DNA of 64,000 nt from Paenibacillus nuruki (GTDB taxonomy: Bacteria > Bacillota > Bacilli > Paenibacillales > Paenibacillaceae): the NCBI RefSeq assembly GCF_001721045.1, contig NZ_MDER01000024.1, forward strand, positions 46,561 through 110,560. Reading direction: 5' to 3'. The notes beneath the pieces were generated by a model. That model worked only from the letters and a program-made list of their open reading frames with translations, was not told the origin of the DNA and made no database searches. This document shows, piece by piece, positions 18,360 to 27,209 of this stretch (position 1 is the stretch's first letter; each line of letters begins with the position of its first letter). Both the position numbers and the translations under genes were made by a program.

Positions 18360-19830
18360 TATTTCAACACCGAATAAGCCGAAATTAAATATTACGCTTA
18401 TTGTCGCTATTATGCTGGCAGGTGCATTTGTAGCGATATTGAACCAGACCCTACTTGTAACAGCATTACCGCATATTATGAGCGATCTTAATATTGATGC
18501 AACAGCTGCTCAATGGTTAACAACAATTTTCATGCTCGTCAACGGGATTATGATTCCAGTGACAGCGTACTTAATCGATAAATTTTCAACACGGGCGTTA
18601 TTTATTACGTCTGTTGGTTTATTTGCGTTAGGAACACTCATTGCAGCCGTTTCGCCTAACTTTGGTACATTGTTAGTCGGTCGTGTTGTACAGGCAGCAG
18701 GAGCAGGTATTATTATGCCGCTGATGCAGACTGTATTTTTAGTGATTTTCCCAAAAGAAAAACGGGGAGCAGCCATGGGGATGATCGGTCTGGTCATTTC
18801 ATTTGCACCAGCGATTGGACCTACACTGTCCGGTTGGATTGTTGATTCATACTCATGGCGTACACTGTTCTACATTATTTTACCGATTGCAGTGATCGAC
18901 CTTGTGATAGCTATCTTTGCCCTCAAAAATGTAAGTGAATTGAGAAATCCGAAATTGGATATGACTTCAGTAACATTATCTACATTAGGATTCGGTGGTC
19001 TATTGTACGGATTCAGTAGCGCTTCTAAAGGCTGGAATGATCCTACAGTGATTATTAGTATTCTAGTCGGTGTAGTCAGTCTGTATCTATTTGTCACTCG
19101 TCAGTTCAAATTAAAAGAACCATTATTGGAATTCCGTGTATTTAAAGATCGCGTGTTTACAGTTTCAATGATTATTACAGTGATTGTATTTACAGCGATG
19201 ATTGGTGCATCCACATTGATGCCTTTATATATTCAAAATGCTCGTCATATGACAGCTCTACATTCAGGATTGATTGTTTTACCCGGAGCGATTCTGATGG
19301 GGATTATGTCGCCAATCACAGGTCGTATTTTTGATAAATACGGTGCTAAAGTCATCAGTACGATAGGATTGATCCTGATGGCAGGCGGAACGATTCCATT
19401 TGCTTTCTTAACATCAACTACATCGATTACGTATATCACGATTATGTTTACACTACGGATGTTCGGTATGTCAATGGTATTGATGCCAGTAACGACAGCA
19501 GGTCTGAATCAATTGCCTACCCATTTGTTATCTCACGCATCTGCGATGAACAATACGTTACGTCAAGTTGGTGGATCGATCGGAACAGCGGTGTTAATTA
19601 CTATTTTGACCAATGCTAGTTCTTCATCTGCTCTATTAGGAAATAGCACTGAAAATGCGTTGATTCATGGTACGAATATGGCGTTCTTAGTAGCTTCAGG
19701 ATTATCTGTATTAGCATTAATTTTAATCTTCTTCTTAAAAGAACCCCCACGCAAAAAGACAGAGAAGCAAGAAGAGAAAGCCAAAGCTTCTCCAGTAAAT
19801 AGCAAACGCAAAACGATTTCTCAATCTTAA
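18352..19830 (+). CDS. MFS multidrug exporter, DHA2 (EmrB/QacA) family
   Basis: 492 residues with about 14 membrane segments. DHA2 signatures include LNQTLLVTALPHIMSDLNID near the N-terminus, the motif-A region YLIDKFSTRALF and the motif-C segment GLVISFAPAIGPTLSGWIVD. The ATG at 18352 has GGGAGG upstream and lies inside the end of the tetR gene (8-base overlap). The C-terminus is a basic cytosolic tail. Proton-driven drug export is the family role; the substrate is unknown. Confidence 0.9.
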   Translation: MDNISTPNKPKLNITLIVAIMLAGAFVAILNQTLLVTALPHIMSDLNIDATAAQWLTTIFMLVNGIMIPVTAYLIDKFSTRALFITSVGLFALGTLIAAVSPNFGTLLVGRVVQAAGAGIIMPLMQTVFLVIFPKEKRGAAMGMIGLVISFAPAIGPTLSGWIVDSYSWRTLFYIILPIAVIDLVIAIFALKNVSELRNPKLDMTSVTLSTLGFGGLLYGFSSASKGWNDPTVIISILVGVVSLYLFVTRQFKLKEPLLEFRVFKDRVFTVSMIITVIVFTAMIGASTLMPLYIQNARHMTALHSGLIVLPGAILMGIMSPITGRIFDKYGAKVISTIGLILMAGGTIPFAFLTSTTSITYITIMFTLRMFGMSMVLMPVTTAGLNQLPTHLLSHASAMNNTLRQVGGSIGTAVLITILTNASSSSALLGNSTENALIHGTNMAFLVASGLSVLALILIFFLKEPPRKKTEKQEEKAKASPVNSKRKTISQS

Positions 19831-19848
19831 ACAGTGCTTCAACATTAA

Positions 19849-19902
19849 CTAACAATACCTATTGTGCAGAAAGGAATATACTGTAGTAATAGGTATTGTT
19901 AG
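19849..19902 (+). terminator. Perfect 13-bp hairpin after the MFS gene
   Basis: AACAATACCTATT pairs perfectly with AATAGGTATTGTT across about 24 bases. It is in the right place for a terminator but lacks a T-run, so it may be a weak terminator or a regulatory dyad for the next gene. Confidence 0.5.
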
Positions 19903-19958
19903 TATACTTAATTATTTTTAGTATATTACTTGCATAAAATTGAATTGGTTACTATAAT
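19899..19958 (+). promoter_or_regulatory. Promoter of the old yellow enzyme gene with direct repeat
   Basis: TTGCAT (19930-19935), 17 bases, TATAAT (19953-19958) form a good sigma-A promoter. Upstream lie two copies of TTAGTATAYT at 19899 and 19918, 19 bases apart and next to the -35, as for a regulator binding two turns of the helix. Confidence 0.65.
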
Positions 19959-20014
19959 ATATATAGTCACATTAAATAATAACAGGTACGATATAGAGAA
20001 TAGGAGAGATAGCC

Positions 20015-21175
20015 TTGAATACAAAATATAAATCTTTATTTGAACCGTTCCAACTGAATGATGGTATTGAATTAAAAAACCGTATTGTTCTTGCTCCTAT
20101 GACACATTTTTCTTCTAATACAGATGCTACTGTTTCTGATGCAGAGCTTGAATATTATGCACGTCGCACAGGTGGCGTAGGTATGGCTGTAACAGCTGTT
20201 GCTTATGTAACTAAAGGCGGTATCGGTTTCCAAAATCAATTTGGTGCTACAGGTGCTGAATTTACAGAAGGTCTACGCAAATTAGCAACAACATTGAAAT
20301 CTAATGGTGCTAAAGCTGTTTTGCAAATTTTTCATGCAGGTCGTCTAAGTCCGGCTGAATTGGTTAATGGTGATGTAGCCGCTCCAAGTGCAATCGCAAC
20401 AGATCGCACAAATGATGGTAGCGAAGCTCCAGCTCCTCGTGAATTGACAGCACAAGAAATCGACGATATTATTGTTGATTTTGGTAAAGCAACAGCGAAT
20501 GCAATTGAAGCTGGATTCGATGGCGTAGAGATTCATGGCGCAAACGGATACTTAGTGCAACAATTCTTTTCTCCACATGCGAACCGTCGTGAAGATAAAT
20601 GGGGCGGAAGCTTAGAAAAACGTCTAACGTTCCCATTAGCAGTAGTGGACGAAGTACAACGCGCAGTAAAAGAACATGCTAAAGGACCTTTCATTGTAGG
20701 ATACCGTTTCTCTCCAGAAGAACCAGAAACTCCTGGGATCACAATGGCAGATACATTGGTATTAATCGATGCATTAGCTGAGAAAAACTTGAGCTACTTG
20801 CACGTATCTCTAATGGAATATGCTTCGACTCCACGTCGTGGTGTAGATGACAAACGTTCTCGTCTTGAAATTATTCAAGAACGTGTAGGCGCTAAAGTTC
20901 CAGTAATCGGTGTAGGTGCTGTTAACACACCTGAGGATGCATTAAATGTTATCAATACAGGTGCGCCACTAGTAGCACTTGGTCGTGAATTGATCGTAGA
21001 TCCGGATTGGGTTGAAAAAGTAGAATCCGGTCGTGAGTCTGAAATCGATTATTCATTGACTAAACAAGACCAAGATCGTTTGGTTGTTCCAGATCCATTG
21101 TGGAATTCTATTATGACAATGACAGGCTGGTTCCCGGTTAAAGATGCAGAAGAATCTAGCACATTAACGAAGTAA
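20015..21175 (+). CDS. NADH:flavin oxidoreductase, old yellow enzyme family
   Basis: 386 residues, FMN-dependent TIM barrel. A TTG start has TAGGAGAGA just upstream. Family motifs: LKNRIVLAPMTHFSSN, LQIFHAGRLS, the substrate-binding DGVEIHGANGYLVQQFFSPHANRR segment, and a C-terminal FMN-phosphate site around VIGVGAVNTPEDAL and ALGRELIVDPDW. Resembles B. subtilis YqiG rather than YqjM. Such enzymes reduce activated double bonds or nitro compounds and are often induced by electrophiles. Single gene with its own promoter and terminator. Confidence 0.9.
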   Translation: MNTKYKSLFEPFQLNDGIELKNRIVLAPMTHFSSNTDATVSDAELEYYARRTGGVGMAVTAVAYVTKGGIGFQNQFGATGAEFTEGLRKLATTLKSNGAKAVLQIFHAGRLSPAELVNGDVAAPSAIATDRTNDGSEAPAPRELTAQEIDDIIVDFGKATANAIEAGFDGVEIHGANGYLVQQFFSPHANRREDKWGGSLEKRLTFPLAVVDEVQRAVKEHAKGPFIVGYRFSPEEPETPGITMADTLVLIDALAEKNLSYLHVSLMEYASTPRRGVDDKRSRLEIIQERVGAKVPVIGVGAVNTPEDALNVINTGAPLVALGRELIVDPDWVEKVESGRESEIDYSLTKQDQDRLVVPDPLWNSIMTMTGWFPVKDAEESSTLTK

Positions 21176-21190
21176 GCTATAAATATACAG

Positions 21191-21232
21191 ACTGTTCTTT
21201 TTCTGCTACGGTAGAAGAAGAACAGTTTTTTT
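21191..21232 (+). terminator. Intrinsic terminator after the old yellow enzyme gene
   Basis: ACTGTTCTTTTTCT pairs with AGAAGAAGAACAGT (one mismatch), followed by seven Ts. Confidence 0.85.
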
Positions 21233-21280
21233 GTGCGTTGGATTGATGACGATACAGAATAAAATAGAAGGAGCATGACG

Positions 21281-22069
21281 ATGATCTATGATTACCATGT
21301 ACATACAAATCATTCTTTTGATTCACAGGCGGTTATGAATGAAGTATGTGCAGAAGCGGTACGATGTGGCATCCAAGAGATTTGTTTTACAGAACATTAT
21401 GCAGTTAATCCAGTACTGCCTACGTACGGGCATTTGAATTTTGAACATTATATACATGAGATTGAAAACGCTCGTGAGCGATATGCAGGGCAGTTGAAGA
21501 TTAAAATAGGAATTGAATTGTGTGAACCTCATCATATGCAGACACAGTATCAAGCAGTATTAGCTAATCAACCACTCGATTTTATTCTAGGATCTGTACA
21601 CAATATGGATGAGCGTAAATTAAGACTTTTTCTAGCGCAAGAAGGTATTAATCATTATGATCTATATTTTAAAGAAGTATTAAAAATGGTAGAGTGTGCA
21701 GATATTGATGTGATGGCTCACTTGGATTTATTAAAAAGATATGCAGTAGGAACGGTAGGCAATTACAAGTTAGAAGATCATCAAGAAGTTATTGAAGCGA
21801 TACTGCAAACAGCGATTGCACGCAATATTGGTATCGAGATTAATACATCAGGTTGGCGAAGTGGGGTCGATCAATCGTTTCCCTCTTCAGAAGTATTGCA
21901 GTTATATCGACAGTTAGGTGGAGAGTTACTCACACTTGGTTCCGATTCTCACTTTGTAGAACATACAGGAGCAGGTATAGCAGATGCGATAGCGTTGGCG
22001 AAACAATGTGGATTTCAGTCGATCTATACGTATCACCAAAGACAACCTCAAGCTATAGCCTTAGATTAA
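21281..22069 (+). CDS. PHP-domain phosphatase, histidinol-phosphatase (HisJ)-like
   Basis: 262 residues. ATG 21281 is favoured over 21275 because AGAAGGAG ends one base before the latter. The PHP metal-binding motifs are YDYHVHTNHSFD at the N-terminus, EICFTEHY, GIELCEPH, GSVHN, DVMAHLDLLKRY and LGSDSHFVEHTG. HisJ-type enzymes dephosphorylate L-histidinol phosphate, but no his genes are near, so a different phosphoester is possible. Stands alone. Confidence 0.82.
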   Translation: MIYDYHVHTNHSFDSQAVMNEVCAEAVRCGIQEICFTEHYAVNPVLPTYGHLNFEHYIHEIENARERYAGQLKIKIGIELCEPHHMQTQYQAVLANQPLDFILGSVHNMDERKLRLFLAQEGINHYDLYFKEVLKMVECADIDVMAHLDLLKRYAVGTVGNYKLEDHQEVIEAILQTAIARNIGIEINTSGWRSGVDQSFPSSEVLQLYRQLGGELLTLGSDSHFVEHTGAGIADAIALAKQCGFQSIYTYHQRQPQAIALD

Positions 22070-22184
22070 ACATTTTATCAGGATGCAGGCTGCAATAAAT
22101 AGCTAAGGACTAGGTATGAATAGACTACTGATATCATGCTTTAGATCAGGGTAATACGATTAATTTAAATAGATATAAAAAAAG

Positions 22185-22229
22185 AAGCTCAACATCGACA
22201 AGAGCAATACTCTCGATGTTGAGCTTTTC
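22185..22229. terminator. Bidirectional terminator between PHP gene and lipase gene
   Basis: AAGCTCAACATCGA pairs perfectly with TCGATGTTGAGCTT. Ts follow on the plus strand and the A-run before it gives Ts on the minus strand, so it can serve both convergent genes. Confidence 0.85.
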
Positions 22230-22305
22230 ATATCATGTAATACAATATTCTTTAATGATACCTTACACAATCGGTTCTAAATAGGATAACTGAAGCACGA
22301 TTGTA

Positions 22306-23946
22306 TTACTGACTATACGTATTGCCTTGCTCATCTACATAAACAGATTTTACAAGAGTACGGCGGTACGGGTAACCTGCTTCTGTATATCCATCGATAT
22401 CGGTTGTAACGACATAAATAGAAGGAGTATTCGCTACAGGTGTAGTTACCGATTCTTGAGTAGTCATTGAGCGGTTAGCACGCTCGGTAGGTGGTGCAAG
22501 CTTAGTACCATCAGGATGATAATAGTTCACCGTGTAATTCAGGTGAGTACGTTGTTCGTCTAGACCTTCGGTATTGACGTTCATACGTAACTGATTATTG
22601 CTAAGGTTAGTTTTCAGTTCTGCTTGCTCTGCACCCGGTGTATACACAGCAGTCATAAGATAAGCACCTTTACTTGCACTGGTCGCTTGTACTTTCCATT
22701 CTCCTGCTTCAGGTTGCTGTAGTGTAGCGATCTGATGATAAGCTCCTGGGAAAAATTCATCATCTGGATTCGATTGTACGTTAATATTTTGCTTTTTCCC
22801 ACTTGGTGAAATGAATTGTAAATCAGTTAGTGGTTGATCACTGAGCCAATCGATCGAGATCGTTTTAACATTGTTTTCTACAGTTAATGTCTCATGCGCT
22901 ACACCTTGATGTTCTCCGCCCCGAATATAATATTGTCCATGACCGTCTTCAGAGGTCACGTTATATGGATCGACAGGAGGAGTCGATTGTGAACGGCTTG
23001 GCATAGTTGGATTGGTGACCGATGGCTGGGTCTGATAGGTGTTTTCTGTAACAGAAGCAGGTGTTTTGAGACTGGCTACAGCGGCAGGAAGAGTACCGAT
23101 ATATGATTTGAACAGATCAAATGTGGATGAACCTGTACGTACTGTTTTATGATTCCAAGCTCCGGACTGAATCAAAGTTGCGCCGGGCAATAGAGCACTA
23201 TCTGTAGTCACTACACCATCGTTACTACCGAACAGCGATAAGTATGAACCGCCAAAAGTATATGAAGCTTTACCAGAACCCGACCATTTGTTACCACTCA
23301 TTGTGTAAAAAGGAACTTTGTTTACATCAGGGTCTTTTGCCATTTCAGATCGAAAATAATCCATATAGGAGGTCTGAAGTGAACTGGTACCCGGACTTTG
23401 TGATCCAACAAGATCGGCAAGCCATCCAGCCCAACTGCTATAAGCAAGATCTGCTAATTGAGAACCGTGATGAGGTGTACTGAGTGTAATGACACGAGAA
23501 ACGTAAGGATAGGCATTGTAACGTACCAATGCGGATTGAGTATCTACTCCGCCTTTGCTATGAGCGACAATGACTACTTTTTTGCCAAAGTATTTGCTGA
23601 TTTCTTGAATTTTGGCGGCAAGCAATTCTCCATCTTTCCACATATCTTCCGGTGTACCTGTAATATCATACATATTGATAAAAGCCGTTTGATATCCATT
23701 TTTGTAAGCATACTCATACATATTATTATCTTCATACCAGACATTGGCTTTGCTGGTTAGACCATGAACAAACAAAATTGCAGGCTTGTTCGGAGAAACG
23801 TTGGCAGGCGTCTGTCCTGTTGCCCAAGCTCCGGGAGAAGGAGCAACAACAGGAGTGGTAGGAGCCATCCATGCTTGTTGTGGTAAAGCCGTTAATCCTA
23901 GAATAACTGTAAAAGATACCCCCAAAATCGTATGCTTGATATTCAT
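22306..23946 (-). CDS. Secreted lipase/esterase, alpha/beta hydrolase with C-terminal extension
   Basis: 546 residues with a signal peptide (hydrophobic about residues 6-25). The catalytic domain (about 50-290) has the oxyanion FVHGLTS (59-65) and the nucleophile elbow VAHSKGG with Ser130; it resembles the PGAP1/triacylglycerol-lipase group (LSTPHHGSQLADLAY). The C-terminal half (about 330-546) is probably beta-rich and ends near YPYRRTLVKSVYVDEQGN; such domains in secreted lipases often bind surfaces or polymers. Monocistronic, convergent with the PHP gene. Substrate (lipid or polyester) not predictable. Confidence 0.85.
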   Translation of the reverse strand: MNIKHTILGVSFTVILGLTALPQQAWMAPTTPVVAPSPGAWATGQTPANVSPNKPAILFVHGLTSKANVWYEDNNMYEYAYKNGYQTAFINMYDITGTPEDMWKDGELLAAKIQEISKYFGKKVVIVAHSKGGVDTQSALVRYNAYPYVSRVITLSTPHHGSQLADLAYSSWAGWLADLVGSQSPGTSSLQTSYMDYFRSEMAKDPDVNKVPFYTMSGNKWSGSGKASYTFGGSYLSLFGSNDGVVTTDSALLPGATLIQSGAWNHKTVRTGSSTFDLFKSYIGTLPAAVASLKTPASVTENTYQTQPSVTNPTMPSRSQSTPPVDPYNVTSEDGHGQYYIRGGEHQGVAHETLTVENNVKTISIDWLSDQPLTDLQFISPSGKKQNINVQSNPDDEFFPGAYHQIATLQQPEAGEWKVQATSASKGAYLMTAVYTPGAEQAELKTNLSNNQLRMNVNTEGLDEQRTHLNYTVNYYHPDGTKLAPPTERANRSMTTQESVTTPVANTPSIYVVTTDIDGYTEAGYPYRRTLVKSVYVDEQGNTYSQ

Positions 23947-23970
23947 TATATTCCTCCTGTAATGTGGTCT

Positions 23971-23987
23971 GGATAATGATATTATCC
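23971..23987 (-). promoter_or_regulatory. 17-bp palindrome in the lipase leader
   Basis: GGATAATGATATTATCC lies 25 bases upstream of the lipase start. It resembles a Fur box but the GATAAT and ATTATC halves are separated by three bases, not one, so I do not call Fur. Confidence 0.4.
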
Positions 23988-24391
23988 TTAAGCCAATTTT
24001 AATTTCTAAATATTAGAAACGATACTCATTTATGTATAAAATATTTTTACAAATCGATTCTATATATTGGAAAATTAATACATAATTGATCGACGGTTAA
24101 TACAATAATGCTTATTAAAATAAAAATTTTAAGTTTTTTGCGTCTGAAATGAAAAGATGAGAGGTATATTTCTGAGAATCTGGTTATAATAGAATTCGTA
24201 AACAATCCAAATTCACTTCGGACGATAGCTAAAGGGTCATCCATTGTTAGTGATCGATCTCCATAGAATGATCAACATCAATAGGATCGCTGTTATAATC
24301 GTCCCGACCGTTCATCTCTAATGAACGAAGATTGGGTTTGGAAAAGTATGTAACAAAAAGTACAAGCGCAGAGAAAGAAGGGGCAAAGTGC
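23988..24391. other. Divergent intergenic region, lipase / niaP-like
   Basis: About 400 AT-rich bases with no supported gene. The dyad CGTTCAT-CTCTA-ATGAACG (24309-24327) lies about 65 bases before the niaP-like start and could be an operator for that gene. Confidence 0.4.
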
Positions 24392-25606
24392 ATGAATAAG
24401 TTAGAAATGTTGCAAAATCCAAAACAGCGTAAATTGCTGGTCAGTGCTGGATTTAGCTGGATGTTTGATGCGATGGAAGTAGGTATGATTTCATTTATCG
24501 CTGCTGCACTGGCAAAAGATTGGAATCTAGCACCGCAACAAATCGGTTATCTGACCAGTATTAACTCGGTTGGTATGGCTGTAGGTGCTGCCACAGCAGG
24601 ATATCTAGCCGATCGTTATGGACGTAAGTCGATTTTGTTGTGGACCTTGTTGATCTTCTCTATTGCGAGTGGGTTATCTGCTCTAGCCACAGGATTCGGC
24701 ATACTGCTAGTGTTACGGTTTATCGCAGGCTTTGGATTAGGTGGAGAATTGCCAGTAGCTTCTACACTGGTGTCTGAATCGGTATCTGTACAAGACCGCG
24801 GACGAGCTGTTGTATTACTGGAAAGCTTCTGGGCACTCGGTTGGATTATTTCAGCGGTCGTTGCTTACTTTGTTATCGCACAATATGGCTGGCAATGGGG
24901 CTTTATTATAGGGGCTGTACCTGCGCTGTATGCGTTATATTTACGCCGGGCGATTGAGGATTCACCGAAGTTTGTTAAAGGTGGAGCAGGCAAACGTGCT
25001 TCTTTTATAAAAGGACTCGCAGATATCTGGAGTAGTGAACATCGCCGTACTACGATTATGGCGTGGATTTTATGGTTTACAGTTGTGTTTTCTTATTATG
25101 GTATGTTTTTGTGGTTACCATCCGTGATGGGATTGAAAGGTTTTACATTGATCAAAAGTTTTGAGTACGTGCTTATTATGACATTGGCACAATTGCCAGG
25201 TTATTTTACAGCGGCTTATTTTATTGAGAAATTTGGACGTAAATTTGTATTGATTGTGTACTTAATTCTGACTGCTGTTAGTGCTATCTGGTTCGGATTT
25301 GCGACAACAACAGCTTCGCTTTTGATGGCTGGTATTTGTTTATCCTTCTTTAATCTGGGTGCATGGGGTGGATTATATGCGTATACCCCTGAATTGTATC
25401 CGACCAAAGTACGCTCAACAGGCGTAGGGATGGCTGCTGCATTTGGACGTGTCGGCGGGGTTATCGCTCCATTTCTAGTCGGAATGTTAGTCGGTAAAGG
25501 GGTAGCTATTAGTACGATCTTTACGATCTTTTTTGTTACGATTCTGATCGGTGTAGCGGCAGTTGCTTTTCTAGGTAAAGAGACCAAAGGATTAGAATTA
25601 GATTAA
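24392..25606 (+). CDS. niaP: MFS transporter, NiaP/YceI-like (nicotinate uptake)
   Basis: 404 residues from ATG 24392 (AAGAAGGGG at eight bases). Twelve membrane segments. From memory it is close to B. subtilis YceI/NiaP over its whole length: AGFSWMFDAMEVGMISF, LRFIAGFGLGGELPVASTLV, LLESFWALGW, FSYYGMFLWLPSVM and FFNLGAWGGLYAYTPELYPT. NiaP imports nicotinate for NAD salvage. The next gene, 18 bases on, is a SnoaL-like protein that is probably co-transcribed; the link is unexplained. A dyad upstream (24309-24327) may be a control site. Confidence 0.85.
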   Translation: MNKLEMLQNPKQRKLLVSAGFSWMFDAMEVGMISFIAAALAKDWNLAPQQIGYLTSINSVGMAVGAATAGYLADRYGRKSILLWTLLIFSIASGLSALATGFGILLVLRFIAGFGLGGELPVASTLVSESVSVQDRGRAVVLLESFWALGWIISAVVAYFVIAQYGWQWGFIIGAVPALYALYLRRAIEDSPKFVKGGAGKRASFIKGLADIWSSEHRRTTIMAWILWFTVVFSYYGMFLWLPSVMGLKGFTLIKSFEYVLIMTLAQLPGYFTAAYFIEKFGRKFVLIVYLILTAVSAIWFGFATTTASLLMAGICLSFFNLGAWGGLYAYTPELYPTKVRSTGVGMAAAFGRVGGVIAPFLVGMLVGKGVAISTIFTIFFVTILIGVAAVAFLGKETKGLELD

Positions 25607-25624
25607 TCGGTTAGGGGAATCATA

Positions 25625-26071
25625 ATGAAATATTCGTTTATGACTGATATGGAACTTCTGCTAGCTTATGAAGGCATTCGTAATACCAAATCTCGTTATT
25701 GTCGGCTGATTGATATGAAAAAGTGGGATGAATTAGGGAGTGTATTTGCTTCGGATGCAGTAGCTGATTTTAGTACAGAAGGCAATCCGATTCCTGTATT
25801 AGAAGGTCGAGATACAATTGTCAAAGTGTTCAAAGACCTTGTACATCCTGCGGAAACGGTACATCAGGTACATAGTGCTGAAATTGAAATGATTTCCGCA
25901 ACCGAAGCGAAAGTCTTCTCGCCGATGGAAGATTATGTAACCTTTCCAGAAGGAAGCGAAAATATTTCTTTTCACGGGTATGGTTATTACGAAGAGACAT
26001 TCGTAGCGATCGAAGGTCAATGGTATATTCAGCATACAAGGTTGGATCGCTTGAAATTTGATGTGATTTAG
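25625..26071 (+). CDS. SnoaL-like (NTF2-fold) protein
   Basis: 148 residues. The cone-shaped NTF2/SnoaL fold is suggested by YEGIRNTKSRYCRLIDMKKWDELGSVFASDAVADF, the usual N-terminal helices with a conserved Tyr/Asp pair, and by the C-terminal strands with YYEETFVAIEGQWYIQHTRLDR. Members are small-molecule isomerases, dehydratases or binding proteins. AGGGGA precedes the ATG. Follows the niaP-like gene by 18 bases. Reaction unknown. Confidence 0.75.
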   Translation: MKYSFMTDMELLLAYEGIRNTKSRYCRLIDMKKWDELGSVFASDAVADFSTEGNPIPVLEGRDTIVKVFKDLVHPAETVHQVHSAEIEMISATEAKVFSPMEDYVTFPEGSENISFHGYGYYEETFVAIEGQWYIQHTRLDRLKFDVI

Positions 26072-26132
26072 TCGGGTCAGCAAGCTTACAGGGATGACTG
26101 GTATTGTTCTTGTAGCTTGTAATTAGGAACAT

Positions 26133-26169
26133 AAAAAGCCTCTATAAGCTGGAACTATAGAGGCTTTTT
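26133..26169. terminator. Bidirectional terminator between SnoaL-like and ATPase genes
   Basis: AAAAAGCCTCTATA pairs perfectly with TATAGAGGCTTTTT around eight bases, between convergent genes. Confidence 0.9.
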
Positions 26170-26315
26170 ATGTTGAATTTTTTACGAAATGAGTTGTTGA
26201 TCTGGTGCGAACAGTCTGTCTATTTACCTTAATCATTGCTAATATGCTCGGTATATTAGAATTAGTGGTCTATATCCTCGAAGATAGATAAGATGAATAA
26301 AGCAAACTTATGTTT

Positions 26316-27038
26316 CTAATCATCGTCACTGAACAGTTCATCCAGCATTCTTTTCGGATTTTCCAGAAATCGTCTAGTGATCTGGTAATGGTCGGTATCT
26401 TGATAGTGAATAGGCTCTAGCCGATCTTGATCGAAGCTGATAATCTCAGCATCAGGGTAGCCGAGCAGAATCGGCGAATGGGTCGCAATAATAAACTGCG
26501 AGCGTGGCGAAAGGTCTTTAATAATCCTCATTAAAGACAGTTGTCTGGCAGGAGAGAGAGCGGCTTCAGGCTCATCTAAGAGATAGATAGATTTTTCGCG
26601 CGCATGGGTAAATTTTTGCGTGAACAAGGTTAAAAATGATTCTCCATGCGATTGATGATGAAGAGACTTACCACCATAATTTTTAATACTGTCTACATCA
26701 TCAATATGAGAAGCAAACTGGTAAAAAGATTCGGCTCTCAGGAAAAAGCCATTTGTTAATTTGGGGAGCCATGACAAACGCAAATAGTCCCCCAAAGCAG
26801 ATTCGGCTTGATCGACTTCATAACTGTTATTACGCGAACCTCCTGCTGTATGAAATCCACATTGATACGCTATTCCTTCCAAAAGCGTTGATTTCCCTGA
26901 CCCATTTTCACCGACAAAAAAAGTAACTGGATGATCGAAATGAAGCTGATCCAGACGCTGAATAAGAGGAAGCGAAAAGGGATAGGTATTGAAATCTACG
27001 ATTTTGTCTTTTAGCAATGTAACTCGTTTAAGAGACAT
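26316..27038 (-). CDS. AAA/ABC-type ATPase, RecF/SMC-like single-domain
   Basis: 240 residues from ATG 27038 (AAAGGAG nine bases upstream; the frame runs open to 27134). Walker A GENGSGKST near residue 43, a signature-like SHGESF, Walker B IYLLDEPEAAL followed by the RQLSLMRIIKDLS helix, and the switch FIIATHSPIL. This is the stand-alone AAA_21/RecF-like ATPase type seen in many small GTPase-like or DNA-linked contexts. It is the next gene downstream of the TerD-family gene, 171 bases away, and could be read from the same promoter. Function unknown. Confidence 0.75.
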   Translation of the reverse strand: MSLKRVTLLKDKIVDFNTYPFSLPLIQRLDQLHFDHPVTFFVGENGSGKSTLLEGIAYQCGFHTAGGSRNNSYEVDQAESALGDYLRLSWLPKLTNGFFLRAESFYQFASHIDDVDSIKNYGGKSLHHQSHGESFLTLFTQKFTHAREKSIYLLDEPEAALSPARQLSLMRIIKDLSPRSQFIIATHSPILLGYPDAEIISFDQDRLEPIHYQDTDHYQITRRFLENPKRMLDELFSDDD

Positions 27039-27209
27039 GATGAAGTACTCCTTTTGATTAGACATATATGAGTGATACATATCGAATCGTTGAAATGAAT
27101 AAAAGTGCAGTAACCTATGAGTACAAATAAGCAATCATCAGGCACTACACTTATAAGACGTACACAAAGGTATTTTTGATACAAAATGTAGATATCATAG
27201 TACCGTTTA

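Noticed and set aside
23971..23987. Fur box before the lipase gene
   Set aside because: The palindrome GGATAATGATATTATCC has the halves three bases apart; a 7-1-7 Fur box needs one. Listed as an unassigned dyad.
24047..24244. Minus-strand frame of 65 codons before the niaP-like gene
   Set aside because: No ribosome site before its ATG; composition is that of an AT-rich intergenic region.
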